From positions 1 to 32,346 of the forward strand of contig CADCTC010000243.1 in the NCBI GenBank assembly GCA_902805635.1: a stretch of DNA of 32,346 nt, written 5' to 3'. Shown here piece after piece: positions 8,501 through 15,952 of this stretch. The notes beneath the pieces were generated by a model, which made no database searches, was not told where the DNA came from, and worked only from the letters and a program-made list of their open reading frames with translations. The first letter of the stretch is position 1, and each line of letters starts with the position of its first letter. A program made the position numbers and the translations under genes. The DNA comes from an uncultured Chloroflexota bacterium (GTDB lineage Bacteria; Chloroflexota; UBA11872; UBA12225).

Positions 8501-9595
8501 ATGAACGGCAACCAGGACGGGAACGCACATGCACGCGCGGGGCGTCGTGGACCGGTGGGGTTCGCGGTGGTGGGTGCTGGGTTGGTGGGACCCCGCCACG
8601 CGGAGTTTGCCACCAAGGTGGAGGGCGCCGCGCTGCGGGCGGTGTGTGACCTGCGCGAGGACCGCGGCCGGGCGCTGGCGGACAAGCTGGGCGCGGAGTG
8701 GGCACCCGACTACCGCGAGGTGGTGAAGCGCGAGGACGTGCAGGTGGTGAACGTGTGTCTGCCGACGGCGCTGCACCTGGAGGTGGCCACCGCCGCCGCC
8801 GAGGCGGGCAAGCACGTGATGGTGGAGAAGCCGCTGGACCTCAACGTGGCGCGCGCCCGACAGCTGATCGACGTGTGCCGGCGCAACGGCGTCAAGCTCG
8901 GCACGATCTTCAACCGGCGCTTCGTCTACGGCACCAGGCGCACGCGCGAGGTCGTCCAGAACGGCGAGCTGGGCAAGCTGCTGGTGGCGGACATGCGCTT
9001 CAAGGCGTGGCGCCCGCAGAGCTATTACACCGAGTCCGGCTGGCGTGGCACCTGGTCCAAGGAGGGCGGCGCCGCGCTGATCAACCAGGGCATCCACGGT
9101 GTGGACCTCATCACCTGGATCGCCGGTCCCATCAAGAGCGTGGCGGGGCACGCGCGCCACCTGCGGCACGACATCGAGGCCGACGACACGACGATGGCCG
9201 TCGCCGAGTTCGAGAACGGCGCGCTAGGAGTGATCGAGTGCACCACGTCGGTGACGCCGCGCCAGGGGGACTGGCTGGAGTTCCACGGCGCCAATGGCAG
9301 CGTGCTGCTGGAGAACTACAAGATCTCCTCGTGGCAGCTGGAGGGGGTGGAGCAGGGGGAGCCGCACCCGGAGGAGTCGCTGCTGCCTGGCGCGGACAAG
9401 GGGGTGGACGTGGGCCACTTCCTGCAGGTGCAGGACATGGCTGACGCCGTTGCCGAGGGGCGCGACCCGGTGGTGACCGGCGAGGACGCGCTGCACTCTC
9501 TGGCGGTGGTGCAGGCGATCTACGAATCAGAGCGCCGCGGCGGTAACCAGGTGGAGATCGCGGAGATCATGGCGACGGCAGGCATGTCTGCCTGA
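8501..9595 (+). CDS. Gfo/Idh/MocA-family oxidoreductase
   Basis: A 364-residue NAD(P)-dependent sugar dehydrogenase-type enzyme. The N-terminal Rossmann fold opens after a 17-residue polar leader with VGFAVVGAGLVGPRHAEF (residues 19-36). The nucleotide-side catalytic motif is EKP at 109-111 in VMVEKPLDLN. The C-terminal alpha/beta domain carries GGGAALINQGIHGVDLITWI-type sequence near 9063-9120, where the GIHGVD histidine is a likely catalytic residue. The family oxidises or reduces inositols, glucose, galactose, deoxysugars and others; I cannot specify the substrate. It lies in a co-directional run with the dehydratase upstream and a cupin 51 bases downstream, consistent with sugar or sugar-acid breakdown. 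The ATG at 8501 follows a purine-rich stretch (GGCGGAAGACG). Confidence 0.9.
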   Translation: MNGNQDGNAHARAGRRGPVGFAVVGAGLVGPRHAEFATKVEGAALRAVCDLREDRGRALADKLGAEWAPDYREVVKREDVQVVNVCLPTALHLEVATAAAEAGKHVMVEKPLDLNVARARQLIDVCRRNGVKLGTIFNRRFVYGTRRTREVVQNGELGKLLVADMRFKAWRPQSYYTESGWRGTWSKEGGAALINQGIHGVDLITWIAGPIKSVAGHARHLRHDIEADDTTMAVAEFENGALGVIECTTSVTPRQGDWLEFHGANGSVLLENYKISSWQLEGVEQGEPHPEESLLPGADKGVDVGHFLQVQDMADAVAEGRDPVVTGEDALHSLAVVQAIYESERRGGNQVEIAEIMATAGMSA

Positions 9596-9646
9596 CCGGG
9601 TGACTGACGTCGTGGACTCCAAACAAGAACGAGAGAGGGACAGACG

Positions 9647-10324
9647 ATGCCGATCAAGGTGTGGGACTACCGCAAAGACAACGCTAACGTGGTGGTGTTT
9701 CCGGAGATCCGGGCGCGCTTCTCGCGCATGCAGCCGGGACCGGCCGGGCTGCTGCACAGCCACGACATCGCGGGGGAGGTGTTCGTCGTGCTGGAGGGCC
9801 AATGCGAGTTCATCGTGGAGAACGAGCGGGTGACGTGCGGACCGGGCGAGATGATCTACGTGGAGCCCAAGCTGCGTCACACGCTGCACGCGGTGGGCGA
9901 CGCGCCATGCACGGTGTACCTGAGCGTGACGCCGCACGTGGAGCCGACGCACACGCGCTGGGACGCCGCTCTGGAGGAGCAGCCGCCGCGCTACGGCACC
10001 TGGCGCGGCCAGGCGCCCGACCCCCACGAGGCGACGAGCACCGCCGACCTGGTCCGCGGCTATGCCGCCGAGGCGCGCCGGCTGGCGGACCTGGCGCAGC
10101 AGCACGCCGCGGCGATGGAGGCGCACGTCGAGACGCTGGCCGGTGCCGGGGACGCGGCTACTCCAGCGACGTCGGCCGGCGGCGCGAAGGCCGCGATGGA
10201 CGACGCGTGGCACACGCTGCGCGACGTGCTCTGGCAGGTGCGCACGGCGGAGCTGGCCTGGAACGCACTGTCCCCGCGGGCGTCAGCCTCCGCGGTGACG
10301 ACGCCGCCCGCGCGGCTGAAGTAG
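9647..10324 (+). CDS. Cupin-domain protein with a helical C-terminal extension
   Basis: A 225-residue protein. Residues ~20-105 form a single cupin barrel with metal motif 1 visible as LLHSHDIAGEVFVVLEG and motif 2 as PGEMIYVEPKLRHTLHAVGD. These histidines and glutamates would bind a metal. Residues ~130-215 are a separate Ala-rich, charge-patterned helical region (AAEARRLADLAQQHAAAMEA), followed by AMDDAWHTLRDVLWQVRTAE. That tail is longer than in simple cupins and could be an oligomerisation segment. No DNA-binding domain is present. The start has GAGGGA 7 bases upstream. It stands between the oxidoreductase and a sugar-binding lipoprotein gene, so a role as sugar-acid isomerase or small-molecule sensor is plausible but unproven. 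Confidence 0.82.
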   Translation: MPIKVWDYRKDNANVVVFPEIRARFSRMQPGPAGLLHSHDIAGEVFVVLEGQCEFIVENERVTCGPGEMIYVEPKLRHTLHAVGDAPCTVYLSVTPHVEPTHTRWDAALEEQPPRYGTWRGQAPDPHEATSTADLVRGYAAEARRLADLAQQHAAAMEAHVETLAGAGDAATPATSAGGAKAAMDDAWHTLRDVLWQVRTAELAWNALSPRASASAVTTPPARLK

Positions 10325-10382
10325 CGCTGGGCAAACATCACGCGAGCACCTAACACCACCACACAACCAAGGAGGGATTCTG

Positions 10383-11741
10383 ATGGCCATATCAGCAGAG
10401 GGACGACAAAGACAACCATTCTCTCAGGCGGGCACGCGCCGGGGCGTGCTCGCGGGCACCGGCGCCGGTGGCGTCGCGGCGCTGCTCGCGGCGTGTGGGC
10501 AGGCCGGCACGGACGGCGCGGGGGCGGCCAAGACGCAGGCGCCGGCCACCATCCAGTGGTGGGACCAGGAGCCGCCGGCGTTCAAGCAGTTCGCCGAGCA
10601 GTGGCTGCCGCAGTTCAACGCCAAGAACCCGAACATCAGGGTGGAGTTCTCGCCTCGCCCGCCGCAGTGGTCGGAGAAGCTCACTGCCGCCATGATCGGT
10701 GGCACCCCACCCGACGTGGTGGCGGTGTTCGGCGATTGGTTCCGCACCTACCAGCAGCAGAAGCAGGTCATCGGCCTGGACAAGTACCTCAAGGCGTCCA
10801 AGTTCGACGCGACCGACTTCGTGCAGGGCCAGTGGAAGGGTATGCAGTGGGGCGGCCAGCAGGTAGCCATCCCGCAGTACATCAACCCCAACGTGGTCTT
10901 CTATAGCCGCGAGCACTTCGGGCGCGCGGGCGTGCCGTTTCCCAAGGACGACTGGACCTGGGAGCAGCTGATGGACGCCGCGCGCCGCACCTTGCGCGGC
11001 ACGCCGCCCAAGCCAGACGTGTGGGGCTTCACCAGTGGCTTCGCCAACATCGCCAAGTACACCTGCACCGTCATTTGGGCGCAGGGCGGGGACTTCAACG
11101 ACCCCAAGGACCCCAACGTCTTCACCTTCAACAAGGCGGAGAACGCGAGGGCGTTCCAATACGCCCACGACCTGCTCTGGAAGCAGCAGTTCAGCGCCAA
11201 GACCAACGCCGACCTGGGCGGGGTGGACGCCCGCAACGCCATGTTCGCCACCGGCAGCGTGGCCATCAGCCTGGACGCCGGCCTGGCGATCCAAAGCTGG
11301 CGGGACCGGGGCACCACCGACTGGGACATCGCCCCGCTGCCGAAGGGCCCCGGCGGGCGCGGCGAGCGCATCGCCATGGACGGCTACGTCATCACGGCCG
11401 GCTCCAAGTTCCCGGACCAGTCGTGGACGTTCGTGCAGGCGGTCTCGGATAAGGAGCCGAACAAGCTGCGCGCGGAGCTGGCGCTGATCATGCCGGCGCG
11501 CAAGTCGCAGCTCGAGGCGTGGAACAAGGTGGCCCCCGGCAAGAATCTCAAAGCCGCCTTCCCCAGCGATGCCGCGCGCCCCGACCCGCTGGGCCTGTGG
11601 CCCAAGTCCACCGACGTGAACCAGGCAATCACGCCCATCTTCCAGCGCTACTACGACAAGAATGAGATCGGGGTGACCGACGCGCTCAAGCAAGCACAGG
11701 ACGCCGTGATCGGCGTGCTCGGCCCCTCTGCCGGCAAGTAA
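10383..11741 (+). CDS. Extracellular sugar-binding lipoprotein (ABC family 1), Tat-type signal
   Basis: A 452-residue binding protein. TRRGVLAGTGAGGVAALLAAC (from residue 18) holds twin arginines and a lipobox with C38 as anchor. The mature part opens TIQWWDQEPPAFKQFAEQWL and contains MIGGTPPDVVAVFGDWF, QQVAIPQYINPNVVFYSREH and TWEQLMDAARRT, all typical of family-1 sugar-binding proteins. A strong AAGGAGGG at 10369-10376 precedes the ATG at 10383. No permease gene follows; an aldo/keto reductase begins 47 bases after the stop. The ligand is unknown. It differs widely from the other four binding proteins here apart from overall architecture, so a recent local duplication is unlikely. Confidence 0.92.
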   Translation: MAISAEGRQRQPFSQAGTRRGVLAGTGAGGVAALLAACGQAGTDGAGAAKTQAPATIQWWDQEPPAFKQFAEQWLPQFNAKNPNIRVEFSPRPPQWSEKLTAAMIGGTPPDVVAVFGDWFRTYQQQKQVIGLDKYLKASKFDATDFVQGQWKGMQWGGQQVAIPQYINPNVVFYSREHFGRAGVPFPKDDWTWEQLMDAARRTLRGTPPKPDVWGFTSGFANIAKYTCTVIWAQGGDFNDPKDPNVFTFNKAENARAFQYAHDLLWKQQFSAKTNADLGGVDARNAMFATGSVAISLDAGLAIQSWRDRGTTDWDIAPLPKGPGGRGERIAMDGYVITAGSKFPDQSWTFVQAVSDKEPNKLRAELALIMPARKSQLEAWNKVAPGKNLKAAFPSDAARPDPLGLWPKSTDVNQAITPIFQRYYDKNEIGVTDALKQAQDAVIGVLGPSAGK

Positions 11742-11788
11742 GGGGACTGAGCACGCGCTTGATGGGACCGAGTGGGCGGCCACAAGAG

Positions 11789-12709
11789 ATGGAATACCGG
11801 CAGCTGGGCGCCACCGGCCTGCGCGTCTCCGTCATCGGCTTCGGTGGCCTCGGCATTGGCGGCGGGTACGGGCGCCATGACCGGGATGAGGCGCTGCGGA
11901 CCGTTGCCCGGGCCCTCGACCTCGGCGTCACGTTCTTCGACACCGCGCCCAGTTACGGGCGCGGCCTGAGTGAAGAGATCCTGGGCGAGGCCCTGCACGG
12001 CGTGCGCGACTGGGTGGTTATCGCGACCAAGCCGGAGGGCCGCGAGCCGGACTTCATCCGCCGGTCGGTTGAGGACAGCCTGCGCCGCCTACGCACCGAC
12101 CACATCGACGTGCTGCAGCTGCGCGACCCCAACCCCGCCAAGCTGGAGCAGTTCCGCGTGCTGGAGACGTTCGCCGCCCTGCGTGAGGAGGGCAAGATCC
12201 GCTTCGGCTCGGTCACTATCGGCGACGCGCGCCAGGAGGAGGAGGGCCTCCTCGCCGTAGAGGCCGGCTTTGCGACCATCCAGCTGGCGTACAACATCGT
12301 ATTCCCCAACGCCGCCGGGACGGTGCTGCCGCGTGCGAAGGAGGCCCGCGTGGGCGTGATCGCTCGCGGGCCGCTATGTAAGGGCTTCCTCACCCAGCGG
12401 TTCACCGGCATGCCGGCGGACATCAAGGCTGACCCAAACTTCCGCTGGTGGACGGCGGAGGAGGCGCAGACGCTGCTGCGCCTCCAGCAGGAGCTGTCGT
12501 TCCTGCTACGGACCGGCGAGCGGTCGCTCGCGCAGGCCGCCGTCCAGTTCGTGCTCCGCAACAATGCCGTCTCGACGACTATTCCGAGCATGGAGACGGT
12601 GGCCGAGGTCGACGAGCTGGTGGGTGCACTGGGAGCGCCGCCGCTGGAGGACACTGACATTGCGCGCGCCGGTGGTACCGTGGCGGCGTACCCACCGGTT
12701 GACTACTGA
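11789..12709 (+). CDS. Aldo/keto reductase with Arg in place of the catalytic His
   Basis: A protein of 306 residues from the ATG at 11789, where homology begins with MEYRQLGATGLRVS. In-frame starts at 11762 (ATG) and 11759 (TTG) would add 9-10 residues, and none has a good ribosome binding site. The aldo/keto reductase tetrad residues D51 (FFDTA), Y56 (PSYG) and K81 (IATKP) are present, but the usual histidine position reads LQLRDPNP with R112. The family tolerates changes here, often with altered activity. The later part keeps the barrel (TIQLAYNIVFP, SLAQAAVQFVL) and a cofactor-side TIPSMETVAEVDE. It is preceded by a sugar-binding lipoprotein and shares only family-level similarity with the reductase at 3421. 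The physiological substrate is unknown. Confidence 0.86.
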   Translation: MEYRQLGATGLRVSVIGFGGLGIGGGYGRHDRDEALRTVARALDLGVTFFDTAPSYGRGLSEEILGEALHGVRDWVVIATKPEGREPDFIRRSVEDSLRRLRTDHIDVLQLRDPNPAKLEQFRVLETFAALREEGKIRFGSVTIGDARQEEEGLLAVEAGFATIQLAYNIVFPNAAGTVLPRAKEARVGVIARGPLCKGFLTQRFTGMPADIKADPNFRWWTAEEAQTLLRLQQELSFLLRTGERSLAQAAVQFVLRNNAVSTTIPSMETVAEVDELVGALGAPPLEDTDIARAGGTVAAYPPVDY

Positions 12710-12852
12710 CCGATCAGCCAGTGCAGCAGGTAACCCACCACCGATGGGGCGAGGCCATGCTGGAGCCCGGCCAGCCCCGTGATCAGCCGTGAACAGCCAG
12801 GATCCTGCACCGCACGCCGCACCACACTAATCACGACCAGGAGGCTCACCAT
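12703..12852 (-). CDS. Possible 49-residue hydrophobic small protein
   Basis: A minus-strand frame almost exactly fills the gap between the aldo/keto reductase and the propeller protein. It opens with MVSLLVVISVVRRAVQDPGC and ends LLHWLIGQ, with hydrophobic ends around a polar centre. About three-quarters of its codons end in G or C, as in real genes here, but noise in such DNA can do the same. There is no Shine-Dalgarno, and its start overlaps the plus-strand start codon at 12851. It may be chance or a remnant. Confidence 0.18.
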   Translation of the reverse strand: MVSLLVVISVVRRAVQDPGCSRLITGLAGLQHGLAPSVVGYLLHWLIGQ

Positions 12853-13918
12853 GAGCGCGTACGCTGCCGCCAACCAGCCCGACACGGGCGCCATCCGCCA
12901 CGTGCTCGACGATCCCCCGCCCTTCCACTCGAAGCTGCTGGAGTACGGCGAGCGGCCGTACTGGTCGCCGGACGGCAGTCGCATCGTTTTCGTGGAGCGC
13001 AACTACGGCGACATCGCGGAAATGGACTTTGCCACGCGCCGCGTGCGCCGGCTGACGCACGGGCTGGGCGACCACCACACATTTCTGCGCGTGCTGTTCA
13101 TGCACAACGGCGACTACATTCTCATTGGTCCCAAGGAGTTCAAGGACCGCGATACCAGCCGGCACGTGGAGTCCGAGATGTGGTGGATGGACCGCGAGGC
13201 GAAGCGCCCGCCGGTACCGTTGGGGCGACGATTCTTCGAGGGGATGGGCGTCTCGTGGATTGCACCGCGCATCACGTACGCCGTGAGCGGGCGCAACGAC
13301 CCCTCGCTCGGCGCGCCCGACGTGTTCGAGTGCCACGTGACCGAGCTGGTCTACGAAGATGGTGTGGCGCAGCTTGGCCCCGACCGGGTGATCTACCGCG
13401 CCGAGTCGGGCAGCGGCCATGCGCCTGAGCCGCAGGACTTCCGCCACGAAGACACTGAGGTCATCATGGCGGAGTACCTACGGAGGCCGCTGCGCACCGA
13501 CGAGTCGCCCAGGTGCACGGTGAAGGGCGTGGAGGTCGCCACGGGCCGCGTGCGCACCTACATCGCCGAGCGGCCGGTGCACAACGAGTGCGAGGGCATC
13601 TTCCCGGACAACGAGCACTCTTGCCTCGAATCGTCCGTGGACGAATACGAGGGTGGTCCGCAGCCCACTGACCTGTGGAAGCTCAAGCTGGACGGCTCCG
13701 GCAGGCGCGTGCGCATGACGCGCATGTGCGACTACCGTCCCTGGCGGGCAACGAACTCCAACGTCAGCCCCGACGGCAGGTGGCTGGCCTTCATGGTCAA
13801 CCGTCAAGGCGACGAGCCGGGGTACGGCCGCGGGCTCGGGCTGCTCGACCTCGCTGCCTGGGAGGCGTCACTGGCCGGCCATGCCTGGGAGACCGCGCCC
13901 GTTGAAGAGGGCTGGTAG
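12851..13918 (+). CDS. TolB-like beta-propeller protein
   Basis: A 355-residue protein with propeller-blade motifs of the WD40/TolB-like type at both ends: RPYWSPDGSRIVFVERNYGD (from residue ~36) and SNVSPDGRWLAFMVNRQGDE near the C-terminus, plus RRVRRLTHGLGDHHTF between them. There is no signal peptide, so it may act in the cytoplasm. The start follows AGGAGG with good spacing. The middle part contains several histidines and acidic residues (PVHNECEGIFPDNEHSCLES) unlike a pure scaffold. Oligogalacturonate lyases have a related propeller, so a lyase acting on uronate oligomers is one possibility; that is inference only. It is the last plus-strand gene before a convergent small membrane protein. 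Confidence 0.72.
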   Translation: MSAYAAANQPDTGAIRHVLDDPPPFHSKLLEYGERPYWSPDGSRIVFVERNYGDIAEMDFATRRVRRLTHGLGDHHTFLRVLFMHNGDYILIGPKEFKDRDTSRHVESEMWWMDREAKRPPVPLGRRFFEGMGVSWIAPRITYAVSGRNDPSLGAPDVFECHVTELVYEDGVAQLGPDRVIYRAESGSGHAPEPQDFRHEDTEVIMAEYLRRPLRTDESPRCTVKGVEVATGRVRTYIAERPVHNECEGIFPDNEHSCLESSVDEYEGGPQPTDLWKLKLDGSGRRVRMTRMCDYRPWRATNSNVSPDGRWLAFMVNRQGDEPGYGRGLGLLDLAAWEASLAGHAWETAPVEEGW

Positions 13919-13954
13919 CCGGCAGGCGCACCAGGCGCGGGTCTGGGGTCGCAG

Positions 13955-14209
13955 CTAGGACAGCACCTGCTCGCGGGGAGAACGTTCTGTCCTCCGCGCG
14001 TGTGCCTGTTCGCGTAGCCACCACCCAACACCCGTCCTCAGCAGAAACACTGCCAGCGGGGGGAGCACCACTACGTCTGAGGTGCCGGTGAGGGCGCCGA
14101 GTCCAATAGCGGTCAGCGCTGCCGCCAGCAGAGGCGTCAGCACCCCCGTGCAGCTCAGCGCGGCCACCGCCGACCCGACGACCACCACTCGAAACAGCCA
14201 TACGGGCAC
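13955..14209 (-). CDS. MerF-like two-helix membrane protein with a single cysteine
   Basis: An 84-residue minus-strand frame from a GTG at 14209 opens MPVWLFRVVVVGSAVAALSC. It continues as a second hydrophobic segment with GLGALTGTSDVVVLPPLAVF, then a basic tail. From memory of the family, MerF mercury-uptake proteins have the same order: helix, Cys pair, GLSALTG-type turn, YxLLPALAIF helix and about 81 residues. Here the vicinal CysCys is reduced to SC (C20), and the C-terminal Cys pair is absent, so mercury transport as known is doubtful. No Shine-Dalgarno is evident, which makes the start uncertain. No other mer gene is nearby. It is divergent from the secreted protein at 14313 and convergent with the propeller gene. 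Confidence 0.55.
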   Translation of the reverse strand: MPVWLFRVVVVGSAVAALSCTGVLTPLLAAALTAIGLGALTGTSDVVVLPPLAVFLLRTGVGWWLREQAHARRTERSPREQVLS

Positions 14210-14312
14210 GGGCGCGGCGCAGCGCCAGGTCTGCTCACCCGTGTCCGGCCCATGGCCGGCACGACCAAAGCGCGCGGCGGGGCGTACATGGTGGAGAAAG
14301 GGACAACCACTC

Positions 14313-14855
14313 ATGAAGAAGATTCGGCTGATGACGCTCGCGGCAGGTGCCGCGCTCACGCTGGCCCTCCCCGCCGCCGCGGGTGCCCAGGCGCCGCGGA
14401 CGGCGACGGTGAACCTGGCCGCCGTCAACAACTCCGGCGTTACCGGCACGGCCACCATGACGGACATGGGCGGCAACCGCACCCAGGTGGTGGTGCGCCT
14501 CACCGGCGCGCAGGTGAACGCGGCGGGCCCTGCGCACATCCACGATGGCACGTGCGCCAACCCCAACCCCGCGCCCAAGTACCCGCTCAACAACGTCCAG
14601 AACGGCACCTCCACCTCGGAGGTCGGCGCGTCCATCGCCGAGTTGATGGCGTCCCCCATGCTGGTCAACATCCACCGCACGCCGCCCCCCGCGCCCACCG
14701 ATACCTCGGGGTACATGACCTGCGGCAATATCGTCGCGGGTGCCACGGCCGTCCCAAGCACCGGCGGCCCGGCAGGCGCGGCGCTCCCGCTTCTCGGCGG
14801 CGCTGGCGCCACGATGGCCGCGGTGGCAGCGTTCGTGCTGCGCCGCCGCCGCTAG
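14313..14855 (+). CDS. Secreted CHRD-like protein with a VPSTG sorting tail
   Basis: A 180-residue exported protein. Residues 1-26 form a Sec signal peptide (MKKIRLMTLAAGAALTLALP, cleavage near AGAQ). The mature domain resembles a short CHRD-like beta-sandwich, with RTATVNLAAVNNSGVTGTAT, AGPAHIHDGTC (residues 71-81) and YMTCGN near 134-139; C81 and C137 could form a disulfide. The C-terminus has VPSTGG at 147-152, a hydrophobic segment and RRRR, the layout of an LPXTG-type cell-wall sorting signal with Val for Leu. A sortase gene follows 171 bases downstream, so this is its likely substrate. The start has GGAGAAAGG about 10 bases upstream. The open frame before 14313 is not coding. Function unknown; CHRD domains occur in surface and copper-linked proteins. 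Confidence 0.8.
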   Translation: MKKIRLMTLAAGAALTLALPAAAGAQAPRTATVNLAAVNNSGVTGTATMTDMGGNRTQVVVRLTGAQVNAAGPAHIHDGTCANPNPAPKYPLNNVQNGTSTSEVGASIAELMASPMLVNIHRTPPPAPTDTSGYMTCGNIVAGATAVPSTGGPAGAALPLLGGAGATMAAVAAFVLRRRR

Positions 14856-14879
14856 GCCTCGAAAGGCCGCCCGAGGCCT
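14854..14879 (+). terminator. Hairpin at the end of the VPSTG protein gene
   Basis: AGGCCTCG at 14854-14861 and CGAGGCCT at 14872-14879 form a perfect 8-bp stem with a 10-base loop, overlapping the stop codon. No T tract follows, but a second, longer hairpin does, so the two may together end transcription. Confidence 0.4.
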
Positions 14880-14887
14880 CCGCCCAA

Positions 14888-14928
14888 TGCCCGAGGTGGC
14901 GGTACAGTCCGCGCAGCCACCTCGGGCA
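14888..14928 (+). terminator. Strong 13-bp hairpin between the surface protein and sortase genes
   Basis: TGCCCGAGGTGGC at 14888-14900 and GCCACCTCGGGCA at 14916-14928 are perfectly complementary with a 15-base loop. A T-rich stretch (TGCTGTTTCTTCT) follows after about ten G+C-rich bases, so it is not a textbook intrinsic terminator. It most likely ends or attenuates transcription from the surface protein gene before the sortase gene. Confidence 0.55.
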
Positions 14929-15026
14929 CTGCGGCACTGCTGTTTCTTCTGCGAGCCGGGTCCTCCGGCTCGTGCTGTCGGCTCGCCCGCTCACCCGCTT
15001 CACACCCACAGCGCGAGACCTGTTCA

Positions 15027-15806
15027 ATGAGACTCCTGGCCTGGTGCGTGCTCGTCGTGGGGGTGACCCTCCTCGCCGGCTCGGGTAGTCTGCTCGCATT
15101 TGGTGCGTATCAGACGGCCACCTATCGCCAGCCCGGCGTCGTTCGGCCCTGGACGCCCCCGCAGCCTGCAGGCCCTCCCGCCGCGACTGCCGCAGCGGGA
15201 GCATTGCCCCCCGGAGCGTCCATGGCAGCAGGCGGACCGAGTGCCGGTGCTGCCGCGGAGGCACCGGCCGCTGCTGGCGCAGAGCCGGAAGCCGAAGCAG
15301 ACGCCGGGGCGTCGCCTGCCCCAGCGCAGCTGGTGCTGTTGGCGCCGCGCGGCGTGCGGATCCCGCGCATCGGCGTCAGCGCCCGGGTGGTCCACCTGGG
15401 CGTGGCGCAGTCCGGCGAGTGGGAGGTGCCCGATGAGGATGTGGGGTGGTACCGGCACACCGCGCCACCCGGCACGCCCGGCAACGCGGTCCTGGCGGGG
15501 CACCTGAACAGCCCGTGGGGCTTGCCTCGCGTGTTCGCCCGCCTACGGGAGCTGCGGGCTGGGGACCTGGTCGAGATTGACTTGGTGGACGTGACTGATC
15601 CGCGCGACGACGGGGCGCGGAGCACCGCGCCCAGCGTGGGGCGCTACCGCGTCGCAGAGACGCGCCTGGTCCCCAGCACGGCCGTGGACGTGCTGGCGCC
15701 CACCGACGACGACCGGCTCACGCTGATCACGTGCGCCGGCACCTGGAACATCGGCCGGCGGGAGTACTCGCACCGGCACGTCGTGATCGCCCGTCCAGAG
15801 GCCTAG
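15027..15806 (+). CDS. Sortase (class E/F-like)
   Basis: A 259-residue membrane-anchored transpeptidase that cleaves sorting signals and attaches proteins to the cell surface. It has an N-terminal membrane anchor (residues 3-27), then a long Ala/Pro-rich stalk (~40-100), then the sortase barrel. Catalytic residues are H159 in LAGHLNSP, C236 in LTLITCAGTW and R250 in SHRHVV, in the standard His-Cys-Arg order. The domain opens with VRIPRIGVSARVVHLGV, typical of class E/F-type sortases in high-GC bacteria. The start at 15027 has only a weak ribosome binding site. The VPSTG-tailed protein at 14313 is the natural substrate candidate. No pilin genes are nearby, so it may be a housekeeping or single-substrate sortase. 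Confidence 0.88.
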   Translation: MRLLAWCVLVVGVTLLAGSGSLLAFGAYQTATYRQPGVVRPWTPPQPAGPPAATAAAGALPPGASMAAGGPSAGAAAEAPAAAGAEPEAEADAGASPAPAQLVLLAPRGVRIPRIGVSARVVHLGVAQSGEWEVPDEDVGWYRHTAPPGTPGNAVLAGHLNSPWGLPRVFARLRELRAGDLVEIDLVDVTDPRDDGARSTAPSVGRYRVAETRLVPSTAVDVLAPTDDDRLTLITCAGTWNIGRREYSHRHVVIARPEA

Positions 15807-15952
15807 GCCCGGCGGGTGTGGCGGCCGGGTGGCGCACCCCGTCTCCGTCGGCGACGGTCCGCCGATCCTCCTGTACCCACAGGACTAGCGCGCGCATCTC
15901 CGACAGGGCGGCCTGGGGCTCGGCTCCCGTCGCGAGGAAGTGAGTTTCTCTC

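Noticed and set aside
10392-11783. 463-residue open frame on the minus strand
   Set aside because: It is the antisense shadow of the sugar-binding lipoprotein at 10383; long antisense frames are expected at this G+C content.
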